Shown piece after piece: positions 7,069 through 15,941 of a DNA stretch of 64,000 nt (positions are counted from its first letter, which is position 1; every line of letters begins with the position of its first letter). Under the pieces are notes generated by a model. That model was not told the origin of the DNA and did not search any database. It worked only from the letters and a program-made list of their open reading frames with translations. The stretch comes from Methylobacterium gregans (GTDB taxonomy: Bacteria > Pseudomonadota > Alphaproteobacteria > Rhizobiales > Beijerinckiaceae): contig NZ_BPQM01000113.1 in NCBI RefSeq assembly GCF_022179245.1, forward strand, positions 1 to 64,000, read 5' to 3'. The translations under genes were made by a program, and so were the position numbers.

Positions 7069-8596
7069 ACCCGGCAATTTCCCGGGGCGGCTGATCGTTG
7101 CCGCCCCTGCGCGTGAGGCGCTGGCGCAGGTCGCCGAGCGGCCCCCACACCAGAAGCAGCAGGCCGAGGATCATCAGGGACGAAACGAGGGCGTTCGAGA
7201 AGAAGACCGAGAGATCGCCGCCGGATCCGAGCAGCGCCTGGCGGAAGGCATCCTCCGCGCGGTCGCCGAGGACGAGGGCGAGCACCAGGGGGGCGAGCGG
7301 GTAGTCGAGCTTCTTGAACACGTAGCCGACGACGCCGAAGATCAGCATCAGCCAGATGTCGAAGCGCGAGGATTCCACTGTGAAGGCGCCAATCGCGCAG
7401 ACGACGAGGATGATCGGCGCGACGAGCGCGAAGGGGATGCGCATGATCGCGGCGAAGACCGGGACCGTGGCCAGAACGATGAGCAGGCCCGCGAGGTTGC
7501 CGAGGTACATCGAGGCGATCAATCCCCAGACGAACTCCTTCTTCTCGATGAACAGCATCGGGCCGGGCTGCAGGCCCCAGATCATCAGGCCGCCGAGGAG
7601 GACGGCCGCGGTGGCCGAGCCCGGGATTCCGAGCGCCAGCATCGGCAGCAGCGCCGAGGTGCCCGCGGCGTGCGCCGCGGTCTCGGGCGCGAGCACGCCC
7701 TCGATCTCGCCGCGCCCGAACGCATCGGGCCGGCGGGAGAAGCGCTTGGCGAGGCCGTAGCCCATGAACGAGGCCGCGATGGCCCCGCCCGGCGTCACGC
7801 CCATCCACATGCCCACCACCGAGGAGCGGATCAGGGTCGCCCAGTAGCGCGGCAGCCCGGCCCAGGTGCGCAGGACCACGCCGAGATCGATGGCGGCGCG
7901 CTTGCCCTTGAAGTGGAGGCCCTCCTCGATGGTGAGCAGGATCTCGGAGACGCCGAACAGGCCGATCACCACCACGAGGAAGTCGAAACCCTTCATCAGC
8001 TCGGGCGCGCCGAAGGTCAGGCGCAGGTCGCCCGAGATGGTGTCGAGGCCCACCGCCGCGAGGAGGAAGCCGAGCGCCAGGGAGGCGACGATCTTGGCCT
8101 TGTTCTCCCGTCCCATGCCGATGAACGAGCAGAAGGTCAGGAAGAACACCCCGAAGAACTCCGCCGGGCCGAAGCGCAGGGCGAACTTCGCCACGAGCGG
8201 CGCCACGAAGGTGATCAGCACGACCCCTGAGAGCGCGCCGATGAAGGAGGCGGTGAAGGCCGCCGTCAGCGCCTCGCCGGCCCGGCCCTGCTGGGCCAGC
8301 GGGTAGCCGTCGAAGGTGGTGGCCACCGACCACGCCTCGCCGGGGATGTTGAACAGGATCGACGTGATGGCGCCGCCGAACAGGGCGCCCCAGTAGATCG
8401 AGGACAGCAGGATGATCGCCGAGGTCGGGTCCATCCCAAAGGTGAGCGGCAGCAGGATCGCGACGCCGTTCGGTCCGCCGAGGCCCGGCAGCACGCCGAC
8501 CACGATCCCGAGCAGCACGCCCACGACCATGAACAGCACGTTGTGCCAGGTGAGCGCGACCTGGAAGCCGAGCAGGAGCTGGTTGAGGTCGTCCAT
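7055..8596 (-). CDS. tctA: Tripartite tricarboxylate transporter, large permease TctA
   Basis: This 513-residue integral membrane protein is the normal size for TctA. It opens MDDLNQLLLGFQVALTWHN, then GVLLGIVVGVLPGLGGPNGV, the glycine-rich signature that forms the first half of the substrate and sodium path. The matching second-half loop is LALGIPGSATAAVLLGG at about residues 322-338. About twelve hydrophobic segments are visible, and the C-terminus is basic and cytoplasmic. With TctB and TctC it imports a carboxylate using an ion gradient; the substrate is not readable. It is the last gene of tctC-tctB-tctA, 39 bases after tctB. Confidence 0.95.
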   Translation of the reverse strand: MDDLNQLLLGFQVALTWHNVLFMVVGVLLGIVVGVLPGLGGPNGVAILLPLTFGMDPTSAIILLSSIYWGALFGGAITSILFNIPGEAWSVATTFDGYPLAQQGRAGEALTAAFTASFIGALSGVVLITFVAPLVAKFALRFGPAEFFGVFFLTFCSFIGMGRENKAKIVASLALGFLLAAVGLDTISGDLRLTFGAPELMKGFDFLVVVIGLFGVSEILLTIEEGLHFKGKRAAIDLGVVLRTWAGLPRYWATLIRSSVVGMWMGVTPGGAIAASFMGYGLAKRFSRRPDAFGRGEIEGVLAPETAAHAAGTSALLPMLALGIPGSATAAVLLGGLMIWGLQPGPMLFIEKKEFVWGLIASMYLGNLAGLLIVLATVPVFAAIMRIPFALVAPIILVVCAIGAFTVESSRFDIWLMLIFGVVGYVFKKLDYPLAPLVLALVLGDRAEDAFRQALLGSGGDLSVFFSNALVSSLMILGLLLLVWGPLGDLRQRLTRRGGNDQPPREIAGSGAS

Positions 8597-8635
8597 CAGA
8601 TCTCTCCGCCGTCGACGGTGTGCCTGCGGCCGTGC

Positions 8636-9133
8636 TCAGAAGCCGAGCATGGCCTCGACGGGGCCCTTCGGCAGCGGGACCCGGAACTGCAGCTCGAACA
8701 CCCAGAAGGTGACGAGCGGCGTGAGCACGACGGCGAGCGCGACCTGCCACCAGCGGAAGGCGCCGAGCATCACCATGAACAGGCCCATGAACAGCGCCGA
8801 GGCGAGGTAGATCCCTAGGAACGCGATCGCCAGCACGTAGAGGAACAGGGGCACGAAGACCTGGGCCACGAGGCGAAGCTGGCCGTAGGTGACGAAGACG
8901 CTGTCCTCCCGGCGCAGGGCCCCCACGAGGACGGCGCCGGCCGCGATCGCCAGGATCGCGGCGACGCGGGCCGGAAAGAAGCCGTTCTCCGGTCCGTTGT
9001 CCCAGCCCGCCCCGCGCCCGTAGGAGTCCCAGAGGGCGAGCGCGGCGATCCCGATCAGCAGGAGCGCCACGAGGATCTCGACGAGCCGGCGCGACAGGCC
9101 GCGCTCCGGGAGCGAGGATGAGGCTTCCGCCAT
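8636..9133 (-). CDS. tctB: Tripartite tricarboxylate transporter, small permease TctB
   Basis: This 165-residue protein has four membrane helices: LVEILVALLLIGIAALAL, VAAILAIAAGAVLVGAL, VFVPLFLYVLAIAFLGIYLA, and a final pair around LAVVLTPLVTFWVF. That is the TctB layout. The conserved FFPARVAAIL after the first helix is typical of the family. TctB is the small membrane subunit that pairs with TctA. The gene starts 46 bases after tctC and sits 39 bases before tctA, so it is co-transcribed. Confidence 0.92.
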   Translation of the reverse strand: MAEASSSLPERGLSRRLVEILVALLLIGIAALALWDSYGRGAGWDNGPENGFFPARVAAILAIAAGAVLVGALRREDSVFVTYGQLRLVAQVFVPLFLYVLAIAFLGIYLASALFMGLFMVMLGAFRWWQVALAVVLTPLVTFWVFELQFRVPLPKGPVEAMLGF

Positions 9134-9179
9134 GGTGGATCCTTCCGGGGTCGGTCCGCGTCTTGGCCCGAGGCCGCGC

Positions 9180-10166
9180 TCAGTTCGTCGCGATGAAGCC
9201 GGCCTTGGTCATCAGATCCTTGTGCTTGCGCTCGTCCTCCGTCAGGAAGTCGACGAAGCTCTGACCGGCGCGGAAGTCGGGCACCAGGGCGTTCCGCTCC
9301 AGGTAGGCTTTCCACTCGGGGGTCTGGCTGACCTTCTGGAACAGGTCGACGTAGAAGGCCTGCTGCTCCGGCGTCACCTTGCCGGGCATGAACATGCCGC
9401 GCAGCATCTGGTAGGTGACGTTCACGCCCTGCGACGGACAGGTCGGGATGTCCGACCATGCCATGTCGGCCGTGACCTTCTGCGTGTACTCCATCGGCTT
9501 GGGCGAGAACACGCAGAGCGGCTTGACGGAGCCGGAGCGCCAGTTGGCGATCTCCTCGGCCGGGTTGTTCATGTTGGCGTCGATGTGGCCGCCCGCGAGC
9601 TGCACCGAGGCCGGTCCGCCGCCCTGGTAGGGCACGTAGGTGATCTTGGTGCCCGTGGCCTGCTCCATCGTCACCGAGATGAGATGGTCCTCGCGCTTCG
9701 AGCCGTTGCCGCCGGTCTTGAGCGGCGGCGCCGCCGTCTTCGCGGCCTCGATGAAGTCCTGCGCGGTCTTGTAGGGTTTCGCGGCGTTGACCCAGAGCAC
9801 GAACGCGTCCTGCGCCATCATGGCGACCGGGGTGAAGTCCTTCCAGCTCACCGGGAGCTTGGTGGCGAGCGGCGTCATGTAGATGCCGCTCGAGGTGGTG
9901 ATGAGCTTGTGCGGGTCTCCGGCCGACTTCTGGATGTCGAGCATCGCCTCGCCGCCGGCGGCCGCAGGCTTGTTGACGATGATGATCGGTTGCTTGACGA
10001 GGTTGCCCTTCTGGATCGCGCCCTGGATGGTGCGCGCCATCTGGTCGGAGGCTCCGCCGGGCGGGAACGGAACGATGATCTCGATCGGCTTCGTGGGTTC
10101 CCAGGCCTGCGCCGAGGTGACGGTCAGCAACAGGACCCCGATCGCGGCTCGCACAGCAATTCCCAT
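9180..10166 (-). CDS. tctC: Tripartite tricarboxylate transporter substrate-binding protein (TctC/Bug family)
   Basis: This 328-residue periplasmic receptor starts at the ATG at 10166, which gives a Sec signal peptide (MGIAVRAAIGVLLLTVTSAQAW) and has GAGAGGAAG just upstream. The long frame further upstream is not used. The mature protein begins EPTKPIEIIVPFPPGGASD, the Bug-family first strand and loop that binds carboxylate ligands, and later has YVPYQGGGPASVQLAGG, the second signature. Bug receptors bind diverse carboxylates, so the ligand is open. It leads the tctCBA operon. No regulator gene is adjacent; the nearest gene upstream is the divergent cyclase. Confidence 0.93.
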   Translation of the reverse strand: MGIAVRAAIGVLLLTVTSAQAWEPTKPIEIIVPFPPGGASDQMARTIQGAIQKGNLVKQPIIIVNKPAAAGGEAMLDIQKSAGDPHKLITTSSGIYMTPLATKLPVSWKDFTPVAMMAQDAFVLWVNAAKPYKTAQDFIEAAKTAAPPLKTGGNGSKREDHLISVTMEQATGTKITYVPYQGGGPASVQLAGGHIDANMNNPAEEIANWRSGSVKPLCVFSPKPMEYTQKVTADMAWSDIPTCPSQGVNVTYQMLRGMFMPGKVTPEQQAFYVDLFQKVSQTPEWKAYLERNALVPDFRAGQSFVDFLTEDERKHKDLMTKAGFIATN

Positions 10167-10711
10167 GGCGCTTCCTCTCGCAGTGCTCTTCTCGGCACCA
10201 GGTCCATTGTGTTTGTTCAGGATCTTTCGGCCGCACCGGCAGCGCATCGAAGAGGGCAACTCCGGCAGATCGCGGCTGGGATGCCCGGCTCTTGGCCGGA
10301 ACCGGACATCGACGAACCTCGTGCCGCGCAACCTCAAACTGAGCCGGCGGGCGATGGGACTTTGAATTATGCTGCATGGACGCGCAAGTGCCCGCAGCGA
10401 ATAATGAACGCAGCCGCACGGCATTCCGGCGCGCTTGGCGCCATGACGCCCGGCCCCATGACCAAGGCGTCGAATGCTCGGCCCGCGGCCGTCGGCACGC
10501 CGCACCGCATATTGCGGGGTCATGAACTATATATCTGAGCCCCTATCCATGATCCGGTGCGCTCGACGACGCGCCCGGCAGGCTGGCGCCACCCCGACGT
10601 CAGGGACATAATCGCGCGCTGATCGACGCGCTCGGGCAGTCCCAAGCGCGCCCCGGAGAGACCGAGGGGGCGTCGCAGGCTCCTCCCGCCGGGTCCTCCC
10701 GGAGCCGATCG
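10167..10711. other. Divergent intergenic region between tctC and the cyclase gene
   Basis: This 545-base stretch must hold the tctCBA promoter and the start region of the rightward cyclase gene. An AT-rich patch at about 10523-10535 (GAACTATATATCTG) is a reasonable -10 region for the rightward gene. No coding frame here has a recognisable domain. Confidence 0.4.
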
Positions 10712-12502
10712 ATGCGTTTTGGAAAGGATGCGGCGATGGCCCGCCTCCCGATCCCGCCGCGGGGCTCGCTGTTCCGGCAATACTTCCTCGTCCTGTTCAC
10801 GGCCGTGGCGGTGCCGCTGCTCACCGCCGGCGGCAGTCAGGCGTGGTTCGGGTATCAGGACCAGCGGGCGCGCCTAAACGACCTCCTCGGTGCCGAAGCC
10901 CGGAATGCGGCCGCGCGGATCGCGCACTTCATCGACGGGATCGAGAGCCAGCTCGCCTGGATGGTCCAGTTGCCCTGGACGGGGACCGTCGATGAGCGGC
11001 GGCGCATCGACGCCCTGCGTCTGCTGCGCCAGGCCCCGGCCGTGGCGAGTCTCAGGCTGATCGACGGCGCCTCGAAGGAGCGACTCGCCGTCTCGCGGAT
11101 CGGCCTCAACCGCGTCGAGAGCGGGGCCGAGGCGTCGGCGGATCCGGCGGTCGCGGGCGTCCGGGCCGGGCGGGTCTGGTTCGGTCCCGTGACCTACCAC
11201 CGCAATTCCGAGCCGTACATGACGGTCGCCGTGGCGGGGAACCGTGCCGCGGCGGGCATCGCGGTCGCCGAGATCAACCTGAAGCTGATCCTGGATGTCG
11301 TCGCCGGGATCCGGATCGGCGAGACCGGGTTGGCCCTCGTGCTCGACCGGCCGGGCCGGCTCATCGCGCATCCTGATATCAGCCTCGTCCTGCGCGGCGC
11401 CGGGGATCGGACGGCCGAGACCCTCCAGGCGCTGCGGGCTGCCATCGTCGCGCAGCACGGTCGCGCGATCACCGGTCCGGACCCGGCCGGGCGCATGGTG
11501 GTGGCCGCCATGGCGCCGGTCCAGGGACCGGACTGGAGCGTGCTCGTCCACCAGCCGGTCGCCGAGGCGTTCGGACCGATCCGCGCGGCCTTCTGGCGCC
11601 TTCTCGCCCTGCTCCTGGCCGGCACCGGCTTCGCCGCCGCACTCGCCTACTGGCTTGCCGGCCGCATGACCGGGCCGATCCGCCTGCTGGAGGAAGGCGC
11701 CGCCCGCATCGGGGCAGGCCAGTTCGACCACCGCATCGCGATCGCGCGCGGGGACGAACTGGGGCGGCTCGCGTCCCGCTTCAACGAGATGGCGCGCGAG
11801 GTCGCGATCTCGCAGGAGCGCTCGGAGCGCATCGACCGCCTCAAGCGCTTCCTCGCGCCGCAGGTCGCCGAGCTCGTGGACCGCGTCGGCGACGACAGCC
11901 TCCTCGATGGACAGCGCGTCGAGGTCGTCGTCGTCTTCGGCGACCTGCGCGGCTTCACCCCGTTCTCCGCCCGGTCCGAGCCCGCGCAGATCATGGGTGT
12001 CCTGAGCGAGTACCACGCGGCGGTCGGGGTTTGCGTGGACCGGCACGGCGCAACGCTCGTCAGCCTCGCCGGGGACGGCGTCATGATCCTGGTGAACGCG
12101 CCCGTCGCCTGCCCCGAGCCGGCCTTGCGGGCCGCCCGCATGGTGATCGAGATGCAGGCGCGGGTGCAGGCCCTGATCGGGGTCTGGCGCGCGCGCGGCC
12201 ACGCACTCGGCTTCGGCATCGGTCTGGCGATGGGACCCGCCACGGTCGGACGGATCGGCTCCGACAGTCGGCTCGACTACACGGCCATCGGCACGGTGAC
12301 GAACCTCGCCGCGCGCCTGTGCGCCTCGGCGCAGGACGGCCAGATCCTCGTCGACGGTACGGCGGCCGAGGCGATCGCGGGCGGCCTTCCCCTCGTGTCG
12401 CTCGGGACGCGGCAGCTGAAGGGCTTCGACGATCCGGTTGCCGTCTTCGCCGCGGCGGCCGGCCGAAAGGCCGAAGTCCAGCCGGCGCCGGATGCGGCGT
12501 GA
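10712..12502 (+). CDS. Membrane-bound class III adenylate/guanylate cyclase with HAMP domain
   Basis: This 596-residue sensory cyclase has a transmembrane helix at about residues 25-45, then a periplasmic sensor of about 250 residues with Cache-like features (MVQLPWTG, LDRPGRLIAHPDIS). A second helix (LLALLLAGTGFAAALAYWLAG) is followed by a HAMP linker (GPIRLLEEGAARIGAGQFDH). The C-terminal catalytic domain carries VVVFGDLRGFTPFS and LAGDGVMILVN with the two metal-binding aspartates. TNLAARLC supplies the transition-state Asn and Arg. It should make cyclic nucleotide in response to a periplasmic ligand. A substrate-binding protein gene follows after 28 bases. ATG 10739 is an alternative start. 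Confidence 0.92.
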   Translation: MRFGKDAAMARLPIPPRGSLFRQYFLVLFTAVAVPLLTAGGSQAWFGYQDQRARLNDLLGAEARNAAARIAHFIDGIESQLAWMVQLPWTGTVDERRRIDALRLLRQAPAVASLRLIDGASKERLAVSRIGLNRVESGAEASADPAVAGVRAGRVWFGPVTYHRNSEPYMTVAVAGNRAAAGIAVAEINLKLILDVVAGIRIGETGLALVLDRPGRLIAHPDISLVLRGAGDRTAETLQALRAAIVAQHGRAITGPDPAGRMVVAAMAPVQGPDWSVLVHQPVAEAFGPIRAAFWRLLALLLAGTGFAAALAYWLAGRMTGPIRLLEEGAARIGAGQFDHRIAIARGDELGRLASRFNEMAREVAISQERSERIDRLKRFLAPQVAELVDRVGDDSLLDGQRVEVVVVFGDLRGFTPFSARSEPAQIMGVLSEYHAAVGVCVDRHGATLVSLAGDGVMILVNAPVACPEPALRAARMVIEMQARVQALIGVWRARGHALGFGIGLAMGPATVGRIGSDSRLDYTAIGTVTNLAARLCASAQDGQILVDGTAAEAIAGGLPLVSLGTRQLKGFDDPVAVFAAAAGRKAEVQPAPDAA

Positions 12503-12530
12503 TGCCCGGCGGCCGGCGCGGAGCGAGCAG

Positions 12531-13520
12531 ATGAGACGACGCGACATCCTCGGCGCTTCTGCCGGCGCTCTGGTCGGCAGTCTGGTGGCCCGGGCGGCGC
12601 GGGCGCAGCCGCCGACGCGACCGGCGCTCGGGTATCTCGGCTCCGAGACGCCCGAGCGCGTCGCCAGCCGGCTCGAAGCCTTCCGCGCGGGGCTCGCCGA
12701 GGCCGGGCTCGTCGAGGGGCGCGACGTCGCGATCGCCTACCGCTGGGCGGAGGGCCGGTACGAGCGACTGCCCGCGCTTGCCAAGGATTTGGTGCGCAGC
12801 GGCGTCGCGGTCCTCGTCGCCCCCGGAGGGGCGCCCGTCGTGCTCGCCGCGAAGGCGGCGACGGAGACGATCCCGATCGTCTTCGAGATGGGCGGCGATC
12901 CGGTCGCGCTCGGCGTGGTGGACGATCTGGCGCGGCCGCGCGGCAATCTCACGGGCGTGTCGAGCCTCAGCGTCGAGGTCTCGAACAAGCGGCTCGAGTT
13001 CATGAGAGAGCTGTTTCCGGCCGCTGTCTCCCTCGCCGTCGCCGTCAATCCGACCAGTCCCACGGCCGGCTCGCAGCTCGCAGGTCTCCGGTCCGCGGCC
13101 GAGAGCCTCGGCCTGCGGCTGCACGTGCTAGAAGCGAGCCGCGAGGACGCGTTCGAGGCCCTCTTCACGGAGCCGCACCGGCTCGGGGCGCCGGGCCTCG
13201 TCTTCACCTCCGATCCCTTCTTCGCCTATCGCAGCGCGCAACTAGCGATGCTCGCCGACCGCCACGGCCTGCCCGCGATCACCCAGTCCCGGGACTTCCC
13301 CCAAGCCGGCGGCCTGATGAGCTACGGGGGCGACTTCACGCAGACGCACCGCCAAGCCGGCGCCTATGCCGGGCGCCTGCTGCGGGGCGAGAAGCCCCGC
13401 GACCTGCCGGTGCAACTCGTCACGAAGGTCGAGCTGTTCGCCAACCTGCTGGCTGCCGCGCGCCTCGGCGTGACCCTGCCGCCCTCGATCCTGAGCAGCG
13501 CCGACGTGGTGATCGAGTGA
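12531..13520 (+). CDS. ABC-type substrate-binding protein (PF04392-like)
   Basis: This 329-residue exported protein has an ATG at 12531 preceded by GGAGCGAG. The N-terminus MRRRDILGASAGALVGS has arginines and a long Ala-rich hydrophobic stretch ending ARAARAQ, fitting a Tat-type or long Sec signal. The mature part has the tandem Rossmann layout of the family: LGYLGSETPERVASR, then VLVAPGGAPVVLAAKAAT, PIVFEMGGDPVALG and LARPRGNLTGVS. A C-terminal GAYAGRLLRGEKPRDLPVQ follows. Such proteins are often encoded without their own permease; none is here. Lying 28 bases after the cyclase gene, it may present a ligand to the cyclase sensor rather than feed a transporter. Confidence 0.88.
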   Translation: MRRRDILGASAGALVGSLVARAARAQPPTRPALGYLGSETPERVASRLEAFRAGLAEAGLVEGRDVAIAYRWAEGRYERLPALAKDLVRSGVAVLVAPGGAPVVLAAKAATETIPIVFEMGGDPVALGVVDDLARPRGNLTGVSSLSVEVSNKRLEFMRELFPAAVSLAVAVNPTSPTAGSQLAGLRSAAESLGLRLHVLEASREDAFEALFTEPHRLGAPGLVFTSDPFFAYRSAQLAMLADRHGLPAITQSRDFPQAGGLMSYGGDFTQTHRQAGAYAGRLLRGEKPRDLPVQLVTKVELFANLLAAARLGVTLPPSILSSADVVIE

Positions 13521-13837
13521 AGCCCCCGCCATGCGCGACGCGGGACGCCATCAGCGCGCGCCGCGAGAGCGCTGCGGGTGCCTGCCGACCGCGCTCCGGT
13601 CGCGGATGTGGCGTTCGCCGAAGACGGCGACGAGGGCGCGCACCGCCAGCCGGATGCCGACGAGGACAGGCGGGCGCGGCCGTCGTGAACAGCAAGTGGC
13701 CGCCCGGCACCCTCGGACGCGCCCGGACGGCGACGGCGAAGCCGAGACGGATCGGGTGCTTGACGGGTCCGTGACGGCGATCACGGACGCGGGCGGACGA
13801 AGGGGGCATGTCGATCCTCGCAGCCGAGGAGGATCAC
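13521..13837. other. Intergenic, no supported gene
   Basis: These 317 bases lie between the binding-protein gene and the DUF1127 gene. High-GC frames are open on both strands but have no domain. The strong AGGAGG just before 13838 belongs to the next gene. Confidence 0.4.
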
Positions 13838-13993
13838 GTGACTGCAGCGTTCACAGTCTTCAGGCGGTGGCTCGATTGCCGTCGCGCGCGGCGCGAACTC
13901 GCCCGGTTCAACGACCGCGACCTCGCGGATCTCGGCCTTGTCCGATCCGATGTGGGGCGGGTTCCGGTCACCGGAGGCGGAGGCGGAGGATAG
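13838..13993 (+). CDS. DUF1127 small basic protein
   Basis: This is a 51-residue protein. The GTG at 13838 is preferred over the in-frame ATG at 13808 because CGAGGAGGATCAC provides an ideal ribosome-binding site and the family is usually 45-60 residues. It reads VTAAFTVFRRWLDCRRARRE, then LARFNDRDLADLGLVRSDV, the DUF1127 signature (RRELxxLxDRxLxDIGLxRxDI). Such arginine-rich small proteins have been linked to RNA and phosphate metabolism in alphaproteobacteria. The tail is Gly-rich. It precedes the CRP/FNR regulator gene on the same strand. Confidence 0.85.
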   Translation: MTAAFTVFRRWLDCRRARRELARFNDRDLADLGLVRSDVGRVPVTGGGGGG

Positions 13994-14129
13994 GAGCGGC
14001 CGGCTCCCCCTTCCGGGAGTGCGCCGCACCCTTGGGGCGGATGGCGCGTTCGCGGCGGCGTGCTATCCTGTGCTTCCCGGCCGGCCTCAGGGTCCGCTCG
14101 GGTCCGCGGCTCCGGATGGAGCGACCGTC

Positions 14130-14801
14130 GTGGCCGATCCGGCTCAGTTCGAGCGCCTGCTCTCCGCCAGTCCCTTCTTCGGCCGCCTCGAACCCGATAC
14201 GCGGCGGGCCGTCGCCGACCTGTGCGTCACCCGCAGCCTCGCCCGCGGCGAGACCCTGTTCCGGAAGGACGACCCTGCGGACGCCTTCTACGCGATCCGC
14301 CACGGCGAGATCCGGATCACGGCTGGAACCGGCGCGGGCCGGCGCATGACGCTCAACGTGCTCGGTCCGGGCGACATCTTCGGCGAGATCGCGCTGTTCG
14401 ATGGCCGGCCGCGCAGCGCGGACGCCGTCGCGGCCGAGCCGGCCGCGCTGTTCGCGGTCCGCCGCCGCGACATGCTGGACCTCGTCGGCCGGCGCGCCGA
14501 CCTCTCGCTGCGGGTCATCGAACTCCTGTGCGAGCGCCTGCGCTCCGCCAGCGCGCGGCTCGAGGAGACGGTGCTGATGCCGCTGCCCGCGCGCATCGCA
14601 CGACGCCTGCTGACCCTGGCTGAGGATTTCGGCCGCGAGATCTCCATCTCGCAGGAAGACCTCGCCGACTTCGCGGGCACGACCCGCGAGACGGTGAACC
14701 GGCAGCTCCAGTGCTGGCGGCGCCAGGGCATGCTCGACCTCCACCGCAACCGCGTCGTCGTGCGCGATCCCGCGGCCCTCGCCTCGGCCGCCTCGCCCTG
14801 A
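14130..14801 (+). CDS. CRP/FNR-family transcriptional regulator
   Basis: This gives 223 residues from the GTG at 14130, which lies after a GGATGGAG element and avoids the overlap produced by longer starts back to 13938. The N-terminal cyclic-nucleotide-binding fold shows FFGRLEPDTRRAVADLC, then GDIFGEIALFDGRPRSADAV, the phosphate-binding cassette with its Arg-Ser. A long dimer helix follows. The C-terminal winged helix has ISQEDLADFAGTTRETVNR. No N-terminal FNR cysteine cluster is present, so an oxygen-sensing 4Fe-4S role is unlikely and a nucleotide ligand is plausible. It lies 1.6 kb downstream of a nucleotide cyclase gene on the same strand. Confidence 0.92.
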   Translation: MADPAQFERLLSASPFFGRLEPDTRRAVADLCVTRSLARGETLFRKDDPADAFYAIRHGEIRITAGTGAGRRMTLNVLGPGDIFGEIALFDGRPRSADAVAAEPAALFAVRRRDMLDLVGRRADLSLRVIELLCERLRSASARLEETVLMPLPARIARRLLTLAEDFGREISISQEDLADFAGTTRETVNRQLQCWRRQGMLDLHRNRVVVRDPAALASAASP

Positions 14802-15167
14802 ACCCCCGACGATGGTTCCCATCGCAGAGGTTTGCCCCGCAGGGGGGCGCACGCGCGAGCTCGCCCGGCGCCGCGATCGCGCGGCCGCGCCCGAGCCGCA
14901 TCGTCCGCTCGCGGTGGACGGACTTCGTCTTCCAGGGCGTCTTGATGGAGGCCGCCGGTGGGTCACGTCGCCCACGGACGATCCAGGTCTGATCCCGGTC
15001 GCGTCGGATGCCGTCGGGCAGCCGATCGAGGTTGAACGATCGGCACCGGCCGGATCCGCGCCGGGGTCGTACAGGAAGGCGTCACCGCACAACCATCGAA
15101 CGGCCGCTTCCGCCAAGGGCCGATCTTGTGCCGGCAGGTGCTCGACCGCCCCCGCGCCGGATGGGGC
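14802..15167. other. Intergenic between convergent genes
   Basis: These 366 bases separate the rightward CRP/FNR gene from the leftward GntR gene. A small CGATGG-TTC-CCATCG hairpin lies at about 14809-14823, 8 bases past the regulator stop. No coding frame is supported. Confidence 0.35.
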
Positions 15168-15941
15168 CTACGCCCGCTCGCCGCTCAGGAGATCGCGGTG
15201 AAAGGCGGCGTCGAGCCGACGCATGAAATGCTCGGCGCAGCACATGTGCTCGTGCATCACCGCCTCGACGGCTCCGGCATCCTCCGCCCGGAAGGCGGAG
15301 ACGAGCCGGCGATGGCTGTCGATGTTGTGCGCGCCGAACGCTTCGTGCTCCGTCGCGCTGCCGCTGCGAAATTCGACGAGATCGCGCAGCAGGCTGTTCA
15401 GGAACCGGCACATGAAGGCGAGGAGCGCGTTGTCGCTGGCATCGCACAGGATGTCGTGGAACTTCAGCTCCAGGAGGCGCCCGCGGGCGAGATCGCCGGC
15501 ATCGGCCGCCGCCTGGCAGGCATCGATGTTGCGCGCCAGCTGCTGCAGGATGTCGTCGTCGATCCGGCCCACGATGCTGAGGCCGAGCGCGACTTCGAGG
15601 CTGCGCCGCACGGCGTAGACCTGGGCGAAGTCGAGCTGCCGGAAATGCAGGAAGCGCCGCAGCTGCAGGGCGGCGGCATCGATCGAGACCGGCCGGATCT
15701 CGGCGCCGCCGTTCGGGCCGGGCTGCATCGTCACCAGCCCCTGCACCTCCAGGGATTTCAGCGCTTCCCGGATCGTCCCCTTCGCGCAGCCGTAATGCTG
15801 CATCAGCGCGCGCTCGTTCGGCAGGCGCTGCCCCGGCTCCATCCGGTCGCGGGCGATGCGCCGACACAGATCCTCGGCGATCTGATCGGAGAGCTTGATC
15901 CGCCGCGGCGGTGGCGCCTCCGCGTCGTCGTCGAGGATCAT
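15168..15941 (-). CDS. GntR-family regulator, FadR subfamily (FCD domain)
   Basis: This is a 257-residue regulator. The N-terminal winged helix spans about residues 14-80: KLSDQIAEDLCRRIARDRME, PGQRLPNERALMQHYGC and KGTIREALKSLEVQGLV. The C-terminal all-helical FCD domain includes ELKFHDILCDASDN and HEHMCCAEHFMRRLD, with histidines and acidic residues able to hold a metal and carboxylate ligand. The ATG at 15941 overlaps the stop of the upstream MlrC-type gene (ATGA). It is therefore the last gene of the liv operon and is the likely regulator of that operon, through sites such as the inverted repeat at 22114-22131. Confidence 0.92.
   Translation of the reverse strand: MILDDDAEAPPPRRIKLSDQIAEDLCRRIARDRMEPGQRLPNERALMQHYGCAKGTIREALKSLEVQGLVTMQPGPNGGAEIRPVSIDAAALQLRRFLHFRQLDFAQVYAVRRSLEVALGLSIVGRIDDDILQQLARNIDACQAAADAGDLARGRLLELKFHDILCDASDNALLAFMCRFLNSLLRDLVEFRSGSATEHEAFGAHNIDSHRRLVSAFRAEDAGAVEAVMHEHMCCAEHFMRRLDAAFHRDLLSGERA

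Noticed and set aside
6616-7077. Minus-strand frame that might be a transposase or membrane fragment
   Set aside because: The translated text has no transposase motif or inverted repeats at its ends; it could not be tied to any family.
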